Shown here: positions 34,801 through 46,700 of the stretch, one piece after another | Layout of the letters: the number at the start of each line of letters is the position of its first letter | Position numbering within the stretch: the stretch's first letter is position 1 | Assembly (NCBI GenBank): GCA_016647705.1 | Contig: CM028334.1 | Location: forward strand, 1,054,001-1,118,000 | Origin: Eucommia ulmoides | Taxonomy: Eukaryota; Streptophyta; Magnoliopsida; Garryales; Eucommiaceae | Direction of reading: 5' to 3' | Length of the DNA: 64,000 nucleotides | Notes under the pieces: generated by a model | The model's input: the letters and a program-made list of their open reading frames with translations, nothing else | The model's database searches: none | What the model was told of the DNA's origin: nothing | Position numbers and translations under genes: made by a program

Positions 34801-35913
34801 CGACATAGTTTTCAAAACTTCAATTTTGTGCAACCAAACACTGCCTTAATTCAAATCCAGCATTGATCTCAATGATGAATTAGGACAGTTTAATATTCAT
34901 GAATGGGTTGAGAAAACTAAGGAGAAATCATATTTGGGTAAAGTATTTGAAGAACATATTTCAGTTAGAAAAATGGATTTTTCAATTTTTTCTTAACAAA
35001 ATTTTACAAATCCAATCTTGAAATCAAATACTGAAAGAATCCAATGGGCCTCATTCACTCTAAAAAGATGCCTCGAAACAAGAGGATTACTCCTAGACTT
35101 ATATATAGCTCAGGATCAGGTAACACAAGCAATGTGGGATTTAACACGCCCCCCCACACACAATATGGACTTTGACAAAGCACCGTGAACAAATATCGGG
35201 GCCCACATTAATGTGGGGATTTAACAAATAAATCAGCCAAACAGACCCTAATAAAAGACTTAATTCATAGATAAATCTTTAAAAAGGAAAAGGGGAAGAC
35301 CTGGTCAAGACAAAAAAAACTTGTGGTTATAAGAGCAACAATGTATTCAGAAAACACACAACCACATTCATGCAATCTCATTTCAAGTGGGATTAAATTA
35401 TCAATTTTTTATTTTTATTTTAAATACAAGAATGAATTAATAAGTATGATTAAATTAATAAAATTCATCAAATTAAGCAATGATAATAAAGAAAGAAAGA
35501 AAAAGAAAGTTATTGCAATCCCTAAATCAAGAAAAATCACAAACGAAATTGATTGATCGATTTATGAACTTTACCGAGAAATTACCTTTTTTCCGATCCG
35601 CTCTGCGATGGGCGGAGCACGAAGCATGAGCTGGATCGTCCGATAGGTAGCCGTCGGGGACATGAACCTGGTGGTGGTCGCACAAGGGAGATCCCGGATT
35701 GGGCGAGGCGGCGGCGGATGAGGACGAATGGTAGTGAGCGGAGAGGTTCCCCATACTCGCGCTCTTCTTAATGATCGAGCCATCCGTGAGCTTAACCCCA
35801 AACAATTTGAGACCCCCAACCCCACCGCCGCCTCCGGCGGCACCATGTCCCCTCGTCGGACACGTCCGCGAGTTATGGCCGTTATTGCTACAATGAGAAC
35901 ACCTTCGGGTCAT
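31834..35913 (-). CDS. One-repeat MYB transcription factor, SHAQKYF type (KUA1/MYBH-like), 369 residues
   Basis: This is a nuclear DNA-binding regulator of the clade that includes Arabidopsis KUA1/MYBH and rice MYBS3, which bind I-box/TATCCA-type sites. Three exons join in phase: 35586-35913, 33529-33737 and 31834-32406 (1110 bases with stop). The N-terminus [18 protein letters not shown] is the C-x2-C-x4-H-x4-C zinc knuckle of the clade. [12 protein letters not shown] contains the (R/K)LFGV repression motif. Exon 2 holds the MYB repeat from [14 protein letters not shown] to the invariant SHAQKYF (residues 151-157), followed by a basic RRKRR tract. LNLSLRP in exon 3 fits an LxLxL EAR repression motif. 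The tail is rich in P, S and G. The start is the first ATG of the zinc-knuckle frame. Both introns are loaded with MITEs. Confidence 0.93.
32480..33475. repeat. Cluster of GGGAACAGAAAC-type MITE copies in MYB intron 2
   Basis: The words TTTCTGTT, TCTGGGAACAGAAA and their complements recur many times in both directions, in at least four blocks (around 32480-32620, 32630-32890, 32895-33120 and 33130-33460). Each block ends near GGTGGCGTTTGTTT-like or CACCACCAGACAAAC text. This suggests repeated insertion of one short element family. Confidence 0.6.
33800..34500. mobile_element. Two family G MITEs and several GTGTTTGGGTAAAG-type MITEs in MYB intron 1
   Basis: 33800-33921 and 33925-34063 are consecutive copies of one short MITE (GCGTTTGG...AGCACA at the left, CCAAACAC(G/T)ACCTT at the right). 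34107-34490 holds relatives of another short family with GGGTGTGTTTGGGTAAAG-like ends and TTTACAAATCC cores. The intron also has a similar piece at 34930-35040. Confidence 0.6.
34604..34775 (+). mobile_element. Au SINE, nearly full length, in MYB intron 1
   Basis: The order of blocks is typical of Au SINE: ACAGGCAGCTCGGTG, CTTCTGCTATGCATAGAGTC, GGACCACTTGGGACTATTGT, ACGCAGCCTTACTTGC, AGAGGTTGTTTCC, then the B-box-like region with CATGTGACCTCC. It lies opposite in direction to the host gene. Confidence 0.85.
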
Positions 35914-36674
35914 GGTCTCTCACCCACAAATCACCGCAGACTCAGCCTCGCCGTCAATTAACTCTCCAAGACTTCAGATATTTCCGACGGAAGCGTAAGG
36001 ATGTACTTGTAGATATAGAAATTGTCGCCGGAGAGACCTGGAGCGCTGGTGCCGGAGAGAGGCGGAGGGGGTCTGCATGTGTTCTTGAGCAATTTTAGGG
36101 ACAAAAATAGGTTTTAAATGAAATGTTTGAGGACAATTACGGAATTTCGACGAATTTGATGGTCGTCCGTTCGTTGAGATATATCCTGTAATGACTATTT
36201 TGCCCCTGACGGGATAACGTCCTGCTTTTTTTAAATCAAATGATCTTAAACCTCTTATCGACAAGACCCCGTCACCGATGAATAAAATTTTAAATGCACC
36301 AGACCGATATAAATAAGTACGTCTTTAAAATCTTGCTTGAAGGTGATTAGTCGAAATGCGCAAAAAATGAATCAAAAACACCAATATGTAGTATTACATT
36401 CAAATATATTATTAAAAATTCGTTATTTAATAATTCATCAAAATCTAATTCAAATTTTGAAAATATCTCAAATTATCTAATAATAAAAAATATCGCAAAT
36501 GTAAAATATAATTTGATTTATGATATAGATTATATAACATATATTAATTTAACACTTTAATGTAACGGCCCGGTTTTTCAAGACTGTTGCGCGGTTTCTC
36601 CTATAAAGAATTTTATCCCAAATATTCCATCATTTATAAATAAATTAGTATTACTAATAATTTCGCTCTGATAC
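35914..36674. promoter_or_regulatory. MYB gene upstream region
   Basis: The 5' leader and promoter of the MYB gene (minus strand) should lie in 35914-36300. I do not see a convincing TATA box. Further out the DNA becomes AT-rich, with a CTGATACCACTCTGTAACG-type repeat starting at about 36667. Confidence 0.4.
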
Positions 36675-37375
36675 CACTCTGTAACGATCCGATTTCCCAG
36701 GACCGCCACGTGATTTCTCTATTTAGAGAATTAATACTAAATCCGAATAATCAATATTCATTTTATAAAAACTGAGAATTTTTACAATGCAACGACGACA
36801 ATTATAATTTTTATCAATTTTATAACAATAAATATAATTATTACAAATTAAATAAAAATTCAAATAAAGTTCTTGACATAGTTTCATTCTCACTAGCCTT
36901 GCAATCAAAACTGTGAGGTTATGAGTTAGGGCTTAATATAATTTCTAACTCTTTTAACATTCGTATTTAATCTCTCCATGTATTATGTAATTTATGTTAT
37001 TACTGTTATAATTGTTGTTTTGCATGAGTTATTATGATTACGTATATATGAAAATTATGTGGGAAACATGTTTGTGTGTTTATTTGTGGATTGATTGAAT
37101 ACACGTGGTAAAGGGGTTATAAATTTTATTGAGCCCTGACTCATAACCTCACAGTTTTGATTGCAGGGCCGGTGAGAATGAAACTATGCCATGAATTTTA
37201 TTTGAATTTCTATTTAATTTGTAATAATTTTATTTATTATTTACTATTGTAAAATTAATTCGATATATCAATAAAAATTATAATTGTCGCCATTGTATTG
37301 TAAAAATTCTCAGTTTTTATAAATGAATAGATAAATTGCGTGGCGGTCCTAGAAAACCGGGTCGTTACAATTAAT
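36675..37375. repeat. Large inverted repeat (arms about 260 bp)
   Basis: 36675-36935 and 37115-37375 are inverted copies. Paired words include GTAACGATCCGATTTCC against ACCGGGTCGTTAC, TTTTTACAATGCAACGACGA against the inverse near 37290, and CAAAACTGTGAGGTTATGAG against CTCATAACCTCACAGTTTTG. The loop of about 180 bases is AT-rich. There is no coding content. A related single end lies at 36556-36600. Confidence 0.85.
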
Positions 37376-39240
37376 CTCGTATATCTAGTAATTAGTTCAA
37401 ATATATTAATCAAGAAAATATATTTTATTGATATACAGTTTGTTATTTTATTTCTCGACAAAATCTAAATGGACGGTTGAAAATATATCTAACAATTCAA
37501 TAATTAAAAAAAAATATCCTAAAATATTATCTAATTTATTATATAAATTATATTGAATTTAATTAGATATTTTAATTTTGAATATTTTATAATTAGTTCA
37601 AATATATTAATCATGAAAATATTTACAATTCAGATGTCGTTGTCATAAAATATATTCAGGACACTTCACGTGGATACCCTTACCGCTGGAAAAACTCGTC
37701 GTCGACTGTCTTTTCTGCCGGAAGAACCTTGTCGCCAAGAAACGCTTCTTGCCGCAACACTTGATCTCTACCGAATTAAAGTACCCACTTAACAATTGAG
37801 TATTTTGCAACTTAGGGCAATATGAATAAAAAAAAAATTAAATCAACCAAAATCCTTCTATTCCTGACGCTTAATTCATGTTATTTGAGCAAATTATTCT
37901 ATTTTTTAAGTTGTGTTATTATTTTTATTTTAGCTTTGCAAGATATGTTTTTCTTTATTAACCAAGAGCCTGTGTGTTTTGTTAAAATTGATTTTTATTC
38001 AAAAATAAATAAATCAACGAGTTTAAAATAGTATGAGCTTTGTCTCTTAGAACCTATTTTAATATCTTGATTTAGAAAATTTAAATCAACAGTTTGAAAT
38101 ATCTTCAATCATCTAACAGTCAAAATATCTCAAACGTAAAATATATTATAGAATAAATTTAAGTAATTATGTCTCACCTAAATTTTTTAAAGTTAAAAGA
38201 GTTTTTTGCACTTTTACCCCAAAAATTTTACAGAAATTTTACTTTAGCTCAAATTATTTTAATTTAAACACATTAAACGTTGAAATATCCAAATTGTGTC
38301 AAGTGACTTTAAATCGTTAATCCTGTCATTATTTTTTTATGAAAATATTCCACCCATCAAGCATTAAATTTAAAAAAAATAATAACGGAATTAAGGGTTT
38401 TAACTCATTCGACTCAATTTGAATATTTCAGAGTTTAATGTGTTTAAAATGATAAAATTTCTCTTAAAACTTTAAAAAAATCTCTTTTAAGTTAATTTCA
38501 AATAAGAAAAATTATCCTTAAATTGATTATCGACCAATCCTTTACTCAATATTCTCCTTTTTGGCAAAAAGCAACAAATTTAAAATTCATCAAAATCATC
38601 AATTTGTGGATAAGCTTCTTTATTTCAAACTTTAATACTTATCTCATCACTTACTTTTGCTATCAAGAACAAAAAAGAATTTAATAATTTTTTAATTAAT
38701 TAATTAATTTATCTATGGGAGTTGATTTAAAAACTAAACAAAAAGATTTAGAATATGAACATTTTGCATCGCCCAATGGTTAGTGGATAACTCCTCCACT
38801 AATCCTATCATCCTTATCCAAATGGAGGGCAAGGAATAAATAACACTAAAAAATTAGGGATATATCATTTTTTTCTATTTACAAATAGCTCCCAAATATT
38901 TAAGAGACGTGCGAGAGATTTGAACACTAAACTTTTCACTAAGGAGATACACTAGATAATCGTCATAATTTAATTTTTATTTTTTATTTTTTTTAAATTT
39001 TACGACCGCGTGGTATATATATTTTTGGGGTGAGAAATATTTGCAATGTGAACGGTGAAAAAATAAATAATTACACATCAATTTAGATATTTATAATTTT
39101 GTTGAGATTTATATAGAAAAATACTAAAAATAGATAATACACTCGTTTTTACTATTTTATTTTGAGATATAAGTTATTTGTTATATAATAAAGATATATT
39201 TTATTTTATGATAAGAGGTTTTTGTGTCTAAATAGACTAC

Positions 39241-39795
39241 CGATTTTCAAATTTATAATTAATTAAAAAATTAATAAATAATTTTTTTGAGTCATAGAGT
39301 GCATATATATGCAATTGAAAGGGTAAAAATTATAATCAAATTCAACCGTAAGTAAGAGAGTGAAATTTTTTCTCCAAAAAATTTCATAATCCAATTTCCT
39401 CCCTTCATTATGCTCACATCAATCGATTTTCAAATTAATAATTATAAAAAATTAATAAATAATTTTTTTTGAGTCATAGAGTGCATATATATGCAATTTG
39501 AAGAGTGCGGATTATAATCAAATTCAACCGTTATGTAAGAAAGAGAGAAATTTTTTCTCCAAAAAATTTCATAATCCAATCTCCTCCCTTCATTATGCTC
39601 ACATCAATCGGATTTCAAATTTATAATTATAAAAAAATTAATAAATAATTTTTTTGATTCACTGAATGCATATATATGCAATTTAAAGGGTACAAATTAT
39701 AATCAGATTCAACCGTTTTTTAAGTAAGAGAGTGAAATTTTTTTCTCCAAAAAATTTCATAATCCAATCTCCTCCTTCCATTATGCTCACATCAA
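39241..39795. repeat. Three tandem copies of a 183-187 bp unit
   Basis: The units start at 39241, 39424 and 39609. Each contains GATTTCAAAT-like text, GCATATATATGCAATT, AATTCAACCGT, TTTTCTCCAAAAAATTTCAT and CATTATGCTCACATCA. Divergence among copies is small. Confidence 0.9.
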
Positions 39796-40281
39796 AAAAT
39801 TTCATAATCCAACAGGCTAGGCATTTCTCTACCCAAATCCATTAATTGCAAATTTGCCTAATCAAATCTAAAAAAATCAACTCCAATGCAAGAGTCGTAG
39901 CAATTTGGCTATACCCAAAAGCAAAGACAAATTTGGAGAGTGTTGATACTCTCGAGAAAAAAAAAATGAACGGTAAATTCTTGACAGTTAGTGGTCAATG
40001 GTAAGATATTTGAAGGTTTGGAGAGATTTGTCTCAGTAAATGCCTATTTGAGTTGGAGTAAAAATATGTTTTTAAGAAGACAAAATATTATTGATAGAGA
40101 CATTTGATCAATTTATTATTTAAGAAAAAATTAGAGAAAAATTCACTTTTACCATTAAAATTAAAATGGGTCACCATTTGTAAATCCATATTGAAAAAAT
40201 ACCACTTATATCATTATTATTTAAAATAAACCCAAATACATATTCTCTTACTACATCAATTGTAACGTAGTAAATGGGAAG

Positions 40282-40500
40282 ATGCAAATATTACTGTCCA
40301 GCAATAATGCTAATAACAATATAATGAATGACGGGATGCAAATATTGTTGTACAGTAACAATGTCAACAACAATATAATAAATGAGAAGATACAAATGTT
40401 ACTATCCATCAACAATGTTAATAACAACATAATCAATGGGGTGATGCAGATGTTGTTATACAGCAACATAATGAATGGAAGGATGTAAATGTTACTGTAT
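40282..40500. repeat. 54-bp minisatellite, four units and a part
   Basis: Units begin at 40282, 40336, 40390 and 40444, with a short one at 40483 (ATGCAAATATTACTGT, ATGCAAATATTGTTGT, and so on). As 54 is a multiple of three and the text is stop-poor, both strands stay open. The plus frame would repeat M-Q-I-L-L-x-S-N-N-x-N-N-N-I. I regard it as non-coding. Confidence 0.85.
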
Positions 40501-40740
40501 ATCAAATAATTACTATATATCAATTGATTTTTTTTTTTAAATTTAAATGACTATATGGATAGAATAATGAATTAGTAGTGGGTCTTGGGACCCATGAAAA
40601 AATACCCTTAAATTCAATCGCCTATTGCGGTTGGAGTTGCTCTTAAAAAAAATATTTTAAAAAATAATCCGAATTAAGCTTTGCTTAATACCCAACATGA
40701 ATCAAATTAAAAAAAAACAAACAAACTAAACTTTCTACAA

Positions 40741-43700
40741 CTACCTATTTTGGAAGTTCAAAACCTTAATGCAGAAGGCGTATATTACGGCGAAGAAGAC
40801 GGTGAATCCGACCAGAACTCCGGCGACCGGAACCATGAAACCCGGGTCATACCCGAAATGATTCTCCACATACCATTTGATACTCGGGTCCGGCGACACT
40901 CCATTGACCTTGATGGTCTCCTCCAAATCGCCATACTGCGACACGATCAGACCGTACACCGTCCACGCCACCGGACATATCCAGTAATACCACGTCCACC
41001 ACTTCGGAATCCTCTGTTAAAAAAAAAAAACTACATTTTTGTCCCCGAGATTTGCTAAATTGTAGATTTGATCCCTCATGTTTCACATTTGTTTCAACCC
41101 CGCAAAATTAAAAAAAATTATTAATGGTTTTGAACAGACAATGGTCAGGGATATTTTTGTCATTTTATAACAACGATCTTTTCTCTCTCATTCTTAAGAA
41201 AAATCGTTGTTAGGAAAATATCCCAATAACGAAATATAATTTGCTCCAAAAATAATAAATCATACTTTGCACTCCAAATGTTTGACAAATTTTCACTTCA
41301 CACCCTTTTTTTTTAAGGAGAAAAACTTACCGGTCTTGGGATGAAGAAGCCGGAGAAGAGGGTGAACAGGCCGAAGAACGCGGATGCGAAAATGGCGGCA
41401 ACCTCGTGATTGGGGGTGATGGAGACGGTCATCATGCCGTAGTATGTGAAGTAGAGAAAGGAGAAGAAGCTGATGAAGAAGAACCACAGAAACTTTGCCA
41501 GTGTCCATTGAAAACTCACCATTGCATACACAACAAGAGAATAGTACGATGTTTGGACAAACACGTATGGAATCTCAGCAACCACCTGCATGAAGAAAAC
41601 AGTTGAAAAAAGAAGGGATTTTTTGCCATGGGTTTCAATTTTCACAGCCTCTGTGCACTCAATCTACTCGTTACGGTAATTTGTTAGAAGTTTAAAATTT
41701 TTGTCAGAAATGCAAAATCGCTGTAATTTTTAAATAAAAATTTGTAATAATTTTTAAATAGTGCAGTGATTTTGGACTTATTATTTTATTATTTAAAAAA
41801 TTACAGTGATTTTGGATTTCTTAATAATAATACTTAGGGAGTTTTTGTTGAGAGGTCTCACAAGTGAGAACCACCACTTTCTAAGGATCATTCAAAGGAA
41901 AAAAAAAATTCCTTGGATGATCCTCTCATAAATGGTGTTTTCTACTTATGGGACCTTTGGAAGAATTTCTCTAATACTAATGTCGCGCGTGGACTGTATG
42001 GGTATAAATTTTTAGTTTGTGATTTGTTTACCAAGAATTTTCAAAAAAATATTTTTTTTTTTGATGAGCCAAATTTTGCAACCTATTATTTACCCAACCC
42101 ACTCGATCGATAGAGTAACTTTTTGAGAAGTCTTTTAATTCTTGTTAAAAGTCTTGAGTCACTACACAACATGAAAGCCACCGCAATTTTTTATATAAAA
42201 AAATTATAATGATTTTCATGTAGCGCAATGACTTTGGATTGCTGAAAGAACAGTATTATTACCTGTGACATGGCATATGGTAAAGCTGAATACATTCCGG
42301 CAGCTCTTTCTCGATAAAAAACCGTTCTTTCAGTCGCTACAATCGGCTGCACGGTTGAGCAGTTGTTGACTCCAATGAACAAAACCGAGACATACATAGC
42401 CCCAATTATCATGGTTAAATCGGTCACGCTTTCCCTATAACACGTAAAAAAATTGTTTAAGATTTAAAACCTGCAATTTGAATCCTTCCAAACGGGACGA
42501 CGAAAGGGAATTTTAGTAGTTTCGAACACGAACCGTTTGGTGCCGACCTGCCAGAAGACCGAGCCGAGTACAAGAGCAGCCGCCAAAGTGAAAAAATAGC
42601 GTACAAGGTTGTAGTCGGGACTTCTCCAGTAAGTCAGCCACTGTTTCCACAGACAAGATTTGAACTGTTCCATTGTCGACTGAGGGAACCTTGTTGGAAA
42701 AAACAGGTCTTCTGATCCTTCTTGCGGTGTCCTTAATTCCTCTACCAGTGCCTTGTTTCGCCTGTTTTTTTAAGCCATTTTTGACAGTTTAGGTGGCGTT
42801 CGGTTACTGTTTCTGTTTTTCTGTATCTACTTCCAATAAACTAGGATGAGAATTATATTTTTGTTCTGAAGTGTTCTAGGAATAGAAACATGTTTGATAA
42901 TGACCATTATCCTGAAATTTTAGGAATAGAAACGTGTCTACCGAACGTTTCTGTACATTAATCTCAAAATTTGGGAGCGGAAACAGAAATAAAGAACGGG
43001 AACAGTAACCAAACGGGGTCACAGACATATATGTTTGAAACTTACTGGTACAAGGTTGATGATTTGTAGTGTTCTGCAAAATCTATACCAAGCTTGGATT
43101 CCATAGCCATTGAGCTTGCTTCTAGCATCCATGCCGCCGGGTTTTGATTTTCTCTGATTTTCGGAATCCCTGGAATAGCCTGCCAAAAAAGAAGAAGAGT
43201 ATTTGTTATTATGCCTATTTATTTTTCTATTTATTGTTCAATTTTCCAAGAGAAAAAAATTGAAAATTACCTCAAAAAAATCCACAACTTTCTGAGAATT
43301 CTTCCCTAGTGAGCCTGAGTAGATAATTTGCCCTCCTCTCTTCATCAGTAGCAACTGATATGCAAAAAAGAAAATTAGAAACTGATCTCTCTTTCTGAAT
43401 GTAATTTTAGGGTTCTTGAAGGACAATCCACGATTCTAAAATTTCTGCTCAAGCAGTTCAAGCGCTGCAAGAATTTTTTCAAAAATTCAAAATCATTGTA
43501 CTATATGAAAACCACTGCAAATTTTCCATATAAAAATATTGGGTTTATACCATTTAACTCCCCTGTCCTTTTGCACTAAACTAGATAACTCCCCTACCTT
43601 TTTGCAAATACTAGTTACCCCTTAAACCCTTTTTTGTGTTAAAAGACATAAATGCCTTTATGTTATTTTGAAAATATTAATTTCGTGGATTGTTCAACAA

Positions 43701-46700
43701 AAACCCTAATTTTATTCATTTTTTTTTACCTCATCAAAGGCTTCGAAGATATCGATGCTGGGCTGATGAATGGTGCAGACAACGGTTCTTCCAGTGTCGA
43801 CGGTGTTTCTCACTGTCCTCATTACAATGGCTGCCGCCCTTGCATCAAGACCTGAAGTTGGTTCATCCATGAATATAATGGAAGGATTAGCTACTAACTC
43901 CACCGCAATCGTTAATCTCTTCCTTTGCTCTGTTGAAAGGCCGGTGATCCCCGGCAACCCGACCAACGCATTCTTCAGATTGTCCAGCTCAACTAGCTCC
44001 ATCACTTCATCCACAAAAACCTTTAACAAAAAGAAGAGAAATAAAGTTTGAGAATGTGTTTTTCTTCATGTATATATTTCTTATATATAAAAAAACGTTA
44101 CCAAACAGTGTAGTATTTTTCTTCACGTATATATTTTTTATATATAAAAAAACGTTACCAAACAGTGTAACTTAACAATTTTTCTTTTAAAGATTCTTAC
44201 TTTCTTGTTCTCGTGGCTAACTTCTGTAGGCAGGCGGAGGTAAGCGGAGTAGATGAGTGATTCTTTGACAGTCACTTGTGGAGAGTGAATATCGGTTTGT
44301 TCACAATAACCCGAAATTCTAGCAAAAGTTTCTTGTTTTTTTGGAAACCCCGAAATTCTTACGTCGCCATCGATGTAACCACCCGTTTTTCTTCCTGCCA
44401 AAACATCCATTAATGTCGTTTTTCCAGCTCCGCTTACTCCCATTAAAGCTGTCAGAATTCCCGGCCTAAACGCCCCCGTTATATCTCGAAGCAACTGCAG
44501 CCTGTCCTCTCCCACCCCTTCTCCCTTCATTTCCTGTCCAAAAAAAAATAAAAATCCAAGAAATTAATTTTATAAGCGCCCGTTTGGTTGTCTACTTGTC
44601 TAAATTATTATAATTAGTTTTATGAATTAATTTGTATATTCTTTATACTGATCTATATTTTAGTCAAAATTTTAAGCTATATTCTTCTCTAATTATACGA
44701 GAAAATAACATATAAACTAGAACTGAAATGGTTAATTGAAATAGTATGCGAATTGAAGAACAACCAAACTGGCCTAAGAAAATTTACCAACGGCATGTCG
44801 ACATAATAATTAACGCTGTCAAAAGACATGGAGAGTGGTGTGAAAGGAAGAATCATTCCTCTCTTGGGACCGATTCTTTCTGTAACTTCATCGTTCTCAT
44901 TTTGTCTGGTAAGGTTTTCGCCTAACAAGAAAAAAAAAATCAAAATTAACCTTACAAATATTTAAGTGATTCGAATTGAGTTTTTTTTTTTAACTAATTC
45001 TTACCCGATATACTCACACCACAAATATTAGACCTCCATGGACTTGCTTTCGGCTTTTTATCCAACACCACCCCTTCGGCAGCCTCCTCGGGTATAATAG
45101 CTTGTGACTTTCCAAGAGCTATAACGTTGGAAATATTTATACTTATAAGTATTGATTTCTTAATTTTTAATTTTTAAATGGTAAGGCAGCGTTTGGTAGT
45201 ACAAAATTTATATGCGTTCATTTCTGATACCAATTCCAAGGCTAAAATTTTGCGCTTCCAAACACTACCATAAGATTATCGAGTTGATTAAACTTACGGT
45301 TTAGGTACATGAGGGAGACGGTGAAAAGTACATTCAAGAGAACGATGAATGCTAGAAGAGCCGCGGCCCCGATCCAATACCATTTATTTTCAGGGAAGAC
45401 GCCGAATGTCTTTAATACCTCCACACCTAACGGCATTAAACTGTCGGTCGCCTGTAAATTTATTGTTTTAAAAAAAATATTCGAATTTTTTCCGAGGAAA
45501 AAAAAATCATTTGAATTTTTGAAAGTGCATATACCGGTCTGTTCATCCACCTGGAAGAAAGCATTTCGTTGACAGCCATGGCGTTGAAGCCATAAAATAG
45601 GGGCGAAAGCCAGTGTGCCCATTGCCACCATTTTGGGAGTTGGCCTGTTGATTCAAAAGCAAGTTTTTAGAGAAAATTTGAAGTAGGTGTCTAACTGAAA
45701 AACAACACATTTTAGTATCGATTTGACCCAATTATTTCAAAATCTGGACCGACATGGCGAGATAGCCTAGAGTTAAGACGTCACCGGCGATTCGCGAAAC
45801 TGTCGAGCAACGGTGACGACTGTTGGCGATGCAAAAGAGAGCAAGAGTGAGGTTTTCTTAGTAAGAAGAATGATACCAAATTAATAAAACCTCTAAAACT
45901 AAATAAATATTTTAGTTTTAGTTCCATTTATTAAAATTCATAGAAACATTCATATTTTAATTCGAGTTGCGTTGCCAAATGCTACTCCATAGCCGCCGGC
46001 AACCAGAATCCGACCGACGAATTCCTGTCACCGGTCACTGAAATTTCGATTACCAATCGCCATTATTTTTTCAGTTACATTCAACTGATTTTTTAGCAAC
46101 ATTCTCTTAGTTTACTTTTTAGTTACATATAACTTATTTTTTTATCGTGAATCGTTGAAAAATGTATTGAATATAACAAAAAATATACGCTAAAAAATAT
46201 AATTAGAAAATACACTAAAAAAATAGTTATAAGTAACTAAAAAGAATCCAGCGGTCGGTAGCTGGACTTCAACGACCAAAGGGACTAAAAGACAAGTCAA
46301 AATATAATTAAAAAGTTTATACTTGGCGTAAATTAAAATAAAATAAATTAAAGATTAAACTCTCTATTTGAAACTATTGAATTTGAATGTCAACAGACCT
46401 CGGGGAAGAATAAAACCGCCGAGTAGAAAAACAAGTAGCAGAGATAGGGCTCCCCCTGTATGTGCTATTATCATGCTCCGGCAAACACCGGCGATCACCC
46501 TAAATATGCCTGCCGCCATTTGCTGGATCAAGAACACAATCAACAATTGTTTGAAAAACCTGGAAGGGAAAAAAAAAAGACGTTATAAACACAACTTTTT
46601 AATTATTTAAATCCCATAAAATTAAAATCCCGTAATATTAAAAATGTTATTTTTAATTTTGGACCGAAAATAAGTGTTCAGCACATGGTCTTCTAACAAG

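Larger units (their letters stand above)
37376..40740. other. AT-rich spacer downstream of the PDR gene
   Basis: No gene seen. It contains a foldback MITE at about 38195-38460 (relative of 8095-8450), a three-copy tandem array at 39241-39795, a minisatellite at 40282-40500, and otherwise low-complexity AT-rich text. Confidence 0.6.

Noticed and set aside
37822-38031. 69-codon plus-strand frame in the AT-rich spacer
   Set aside because: It consists of A/T-rich codons (K, F, I, L) with no recognised motif and no splice context.
40251-40523. Minus-strand frame of hydrophobic repeats as a membrane peptide
   Set aside because: It is the reverse reading of the 54-bp minisatellite.
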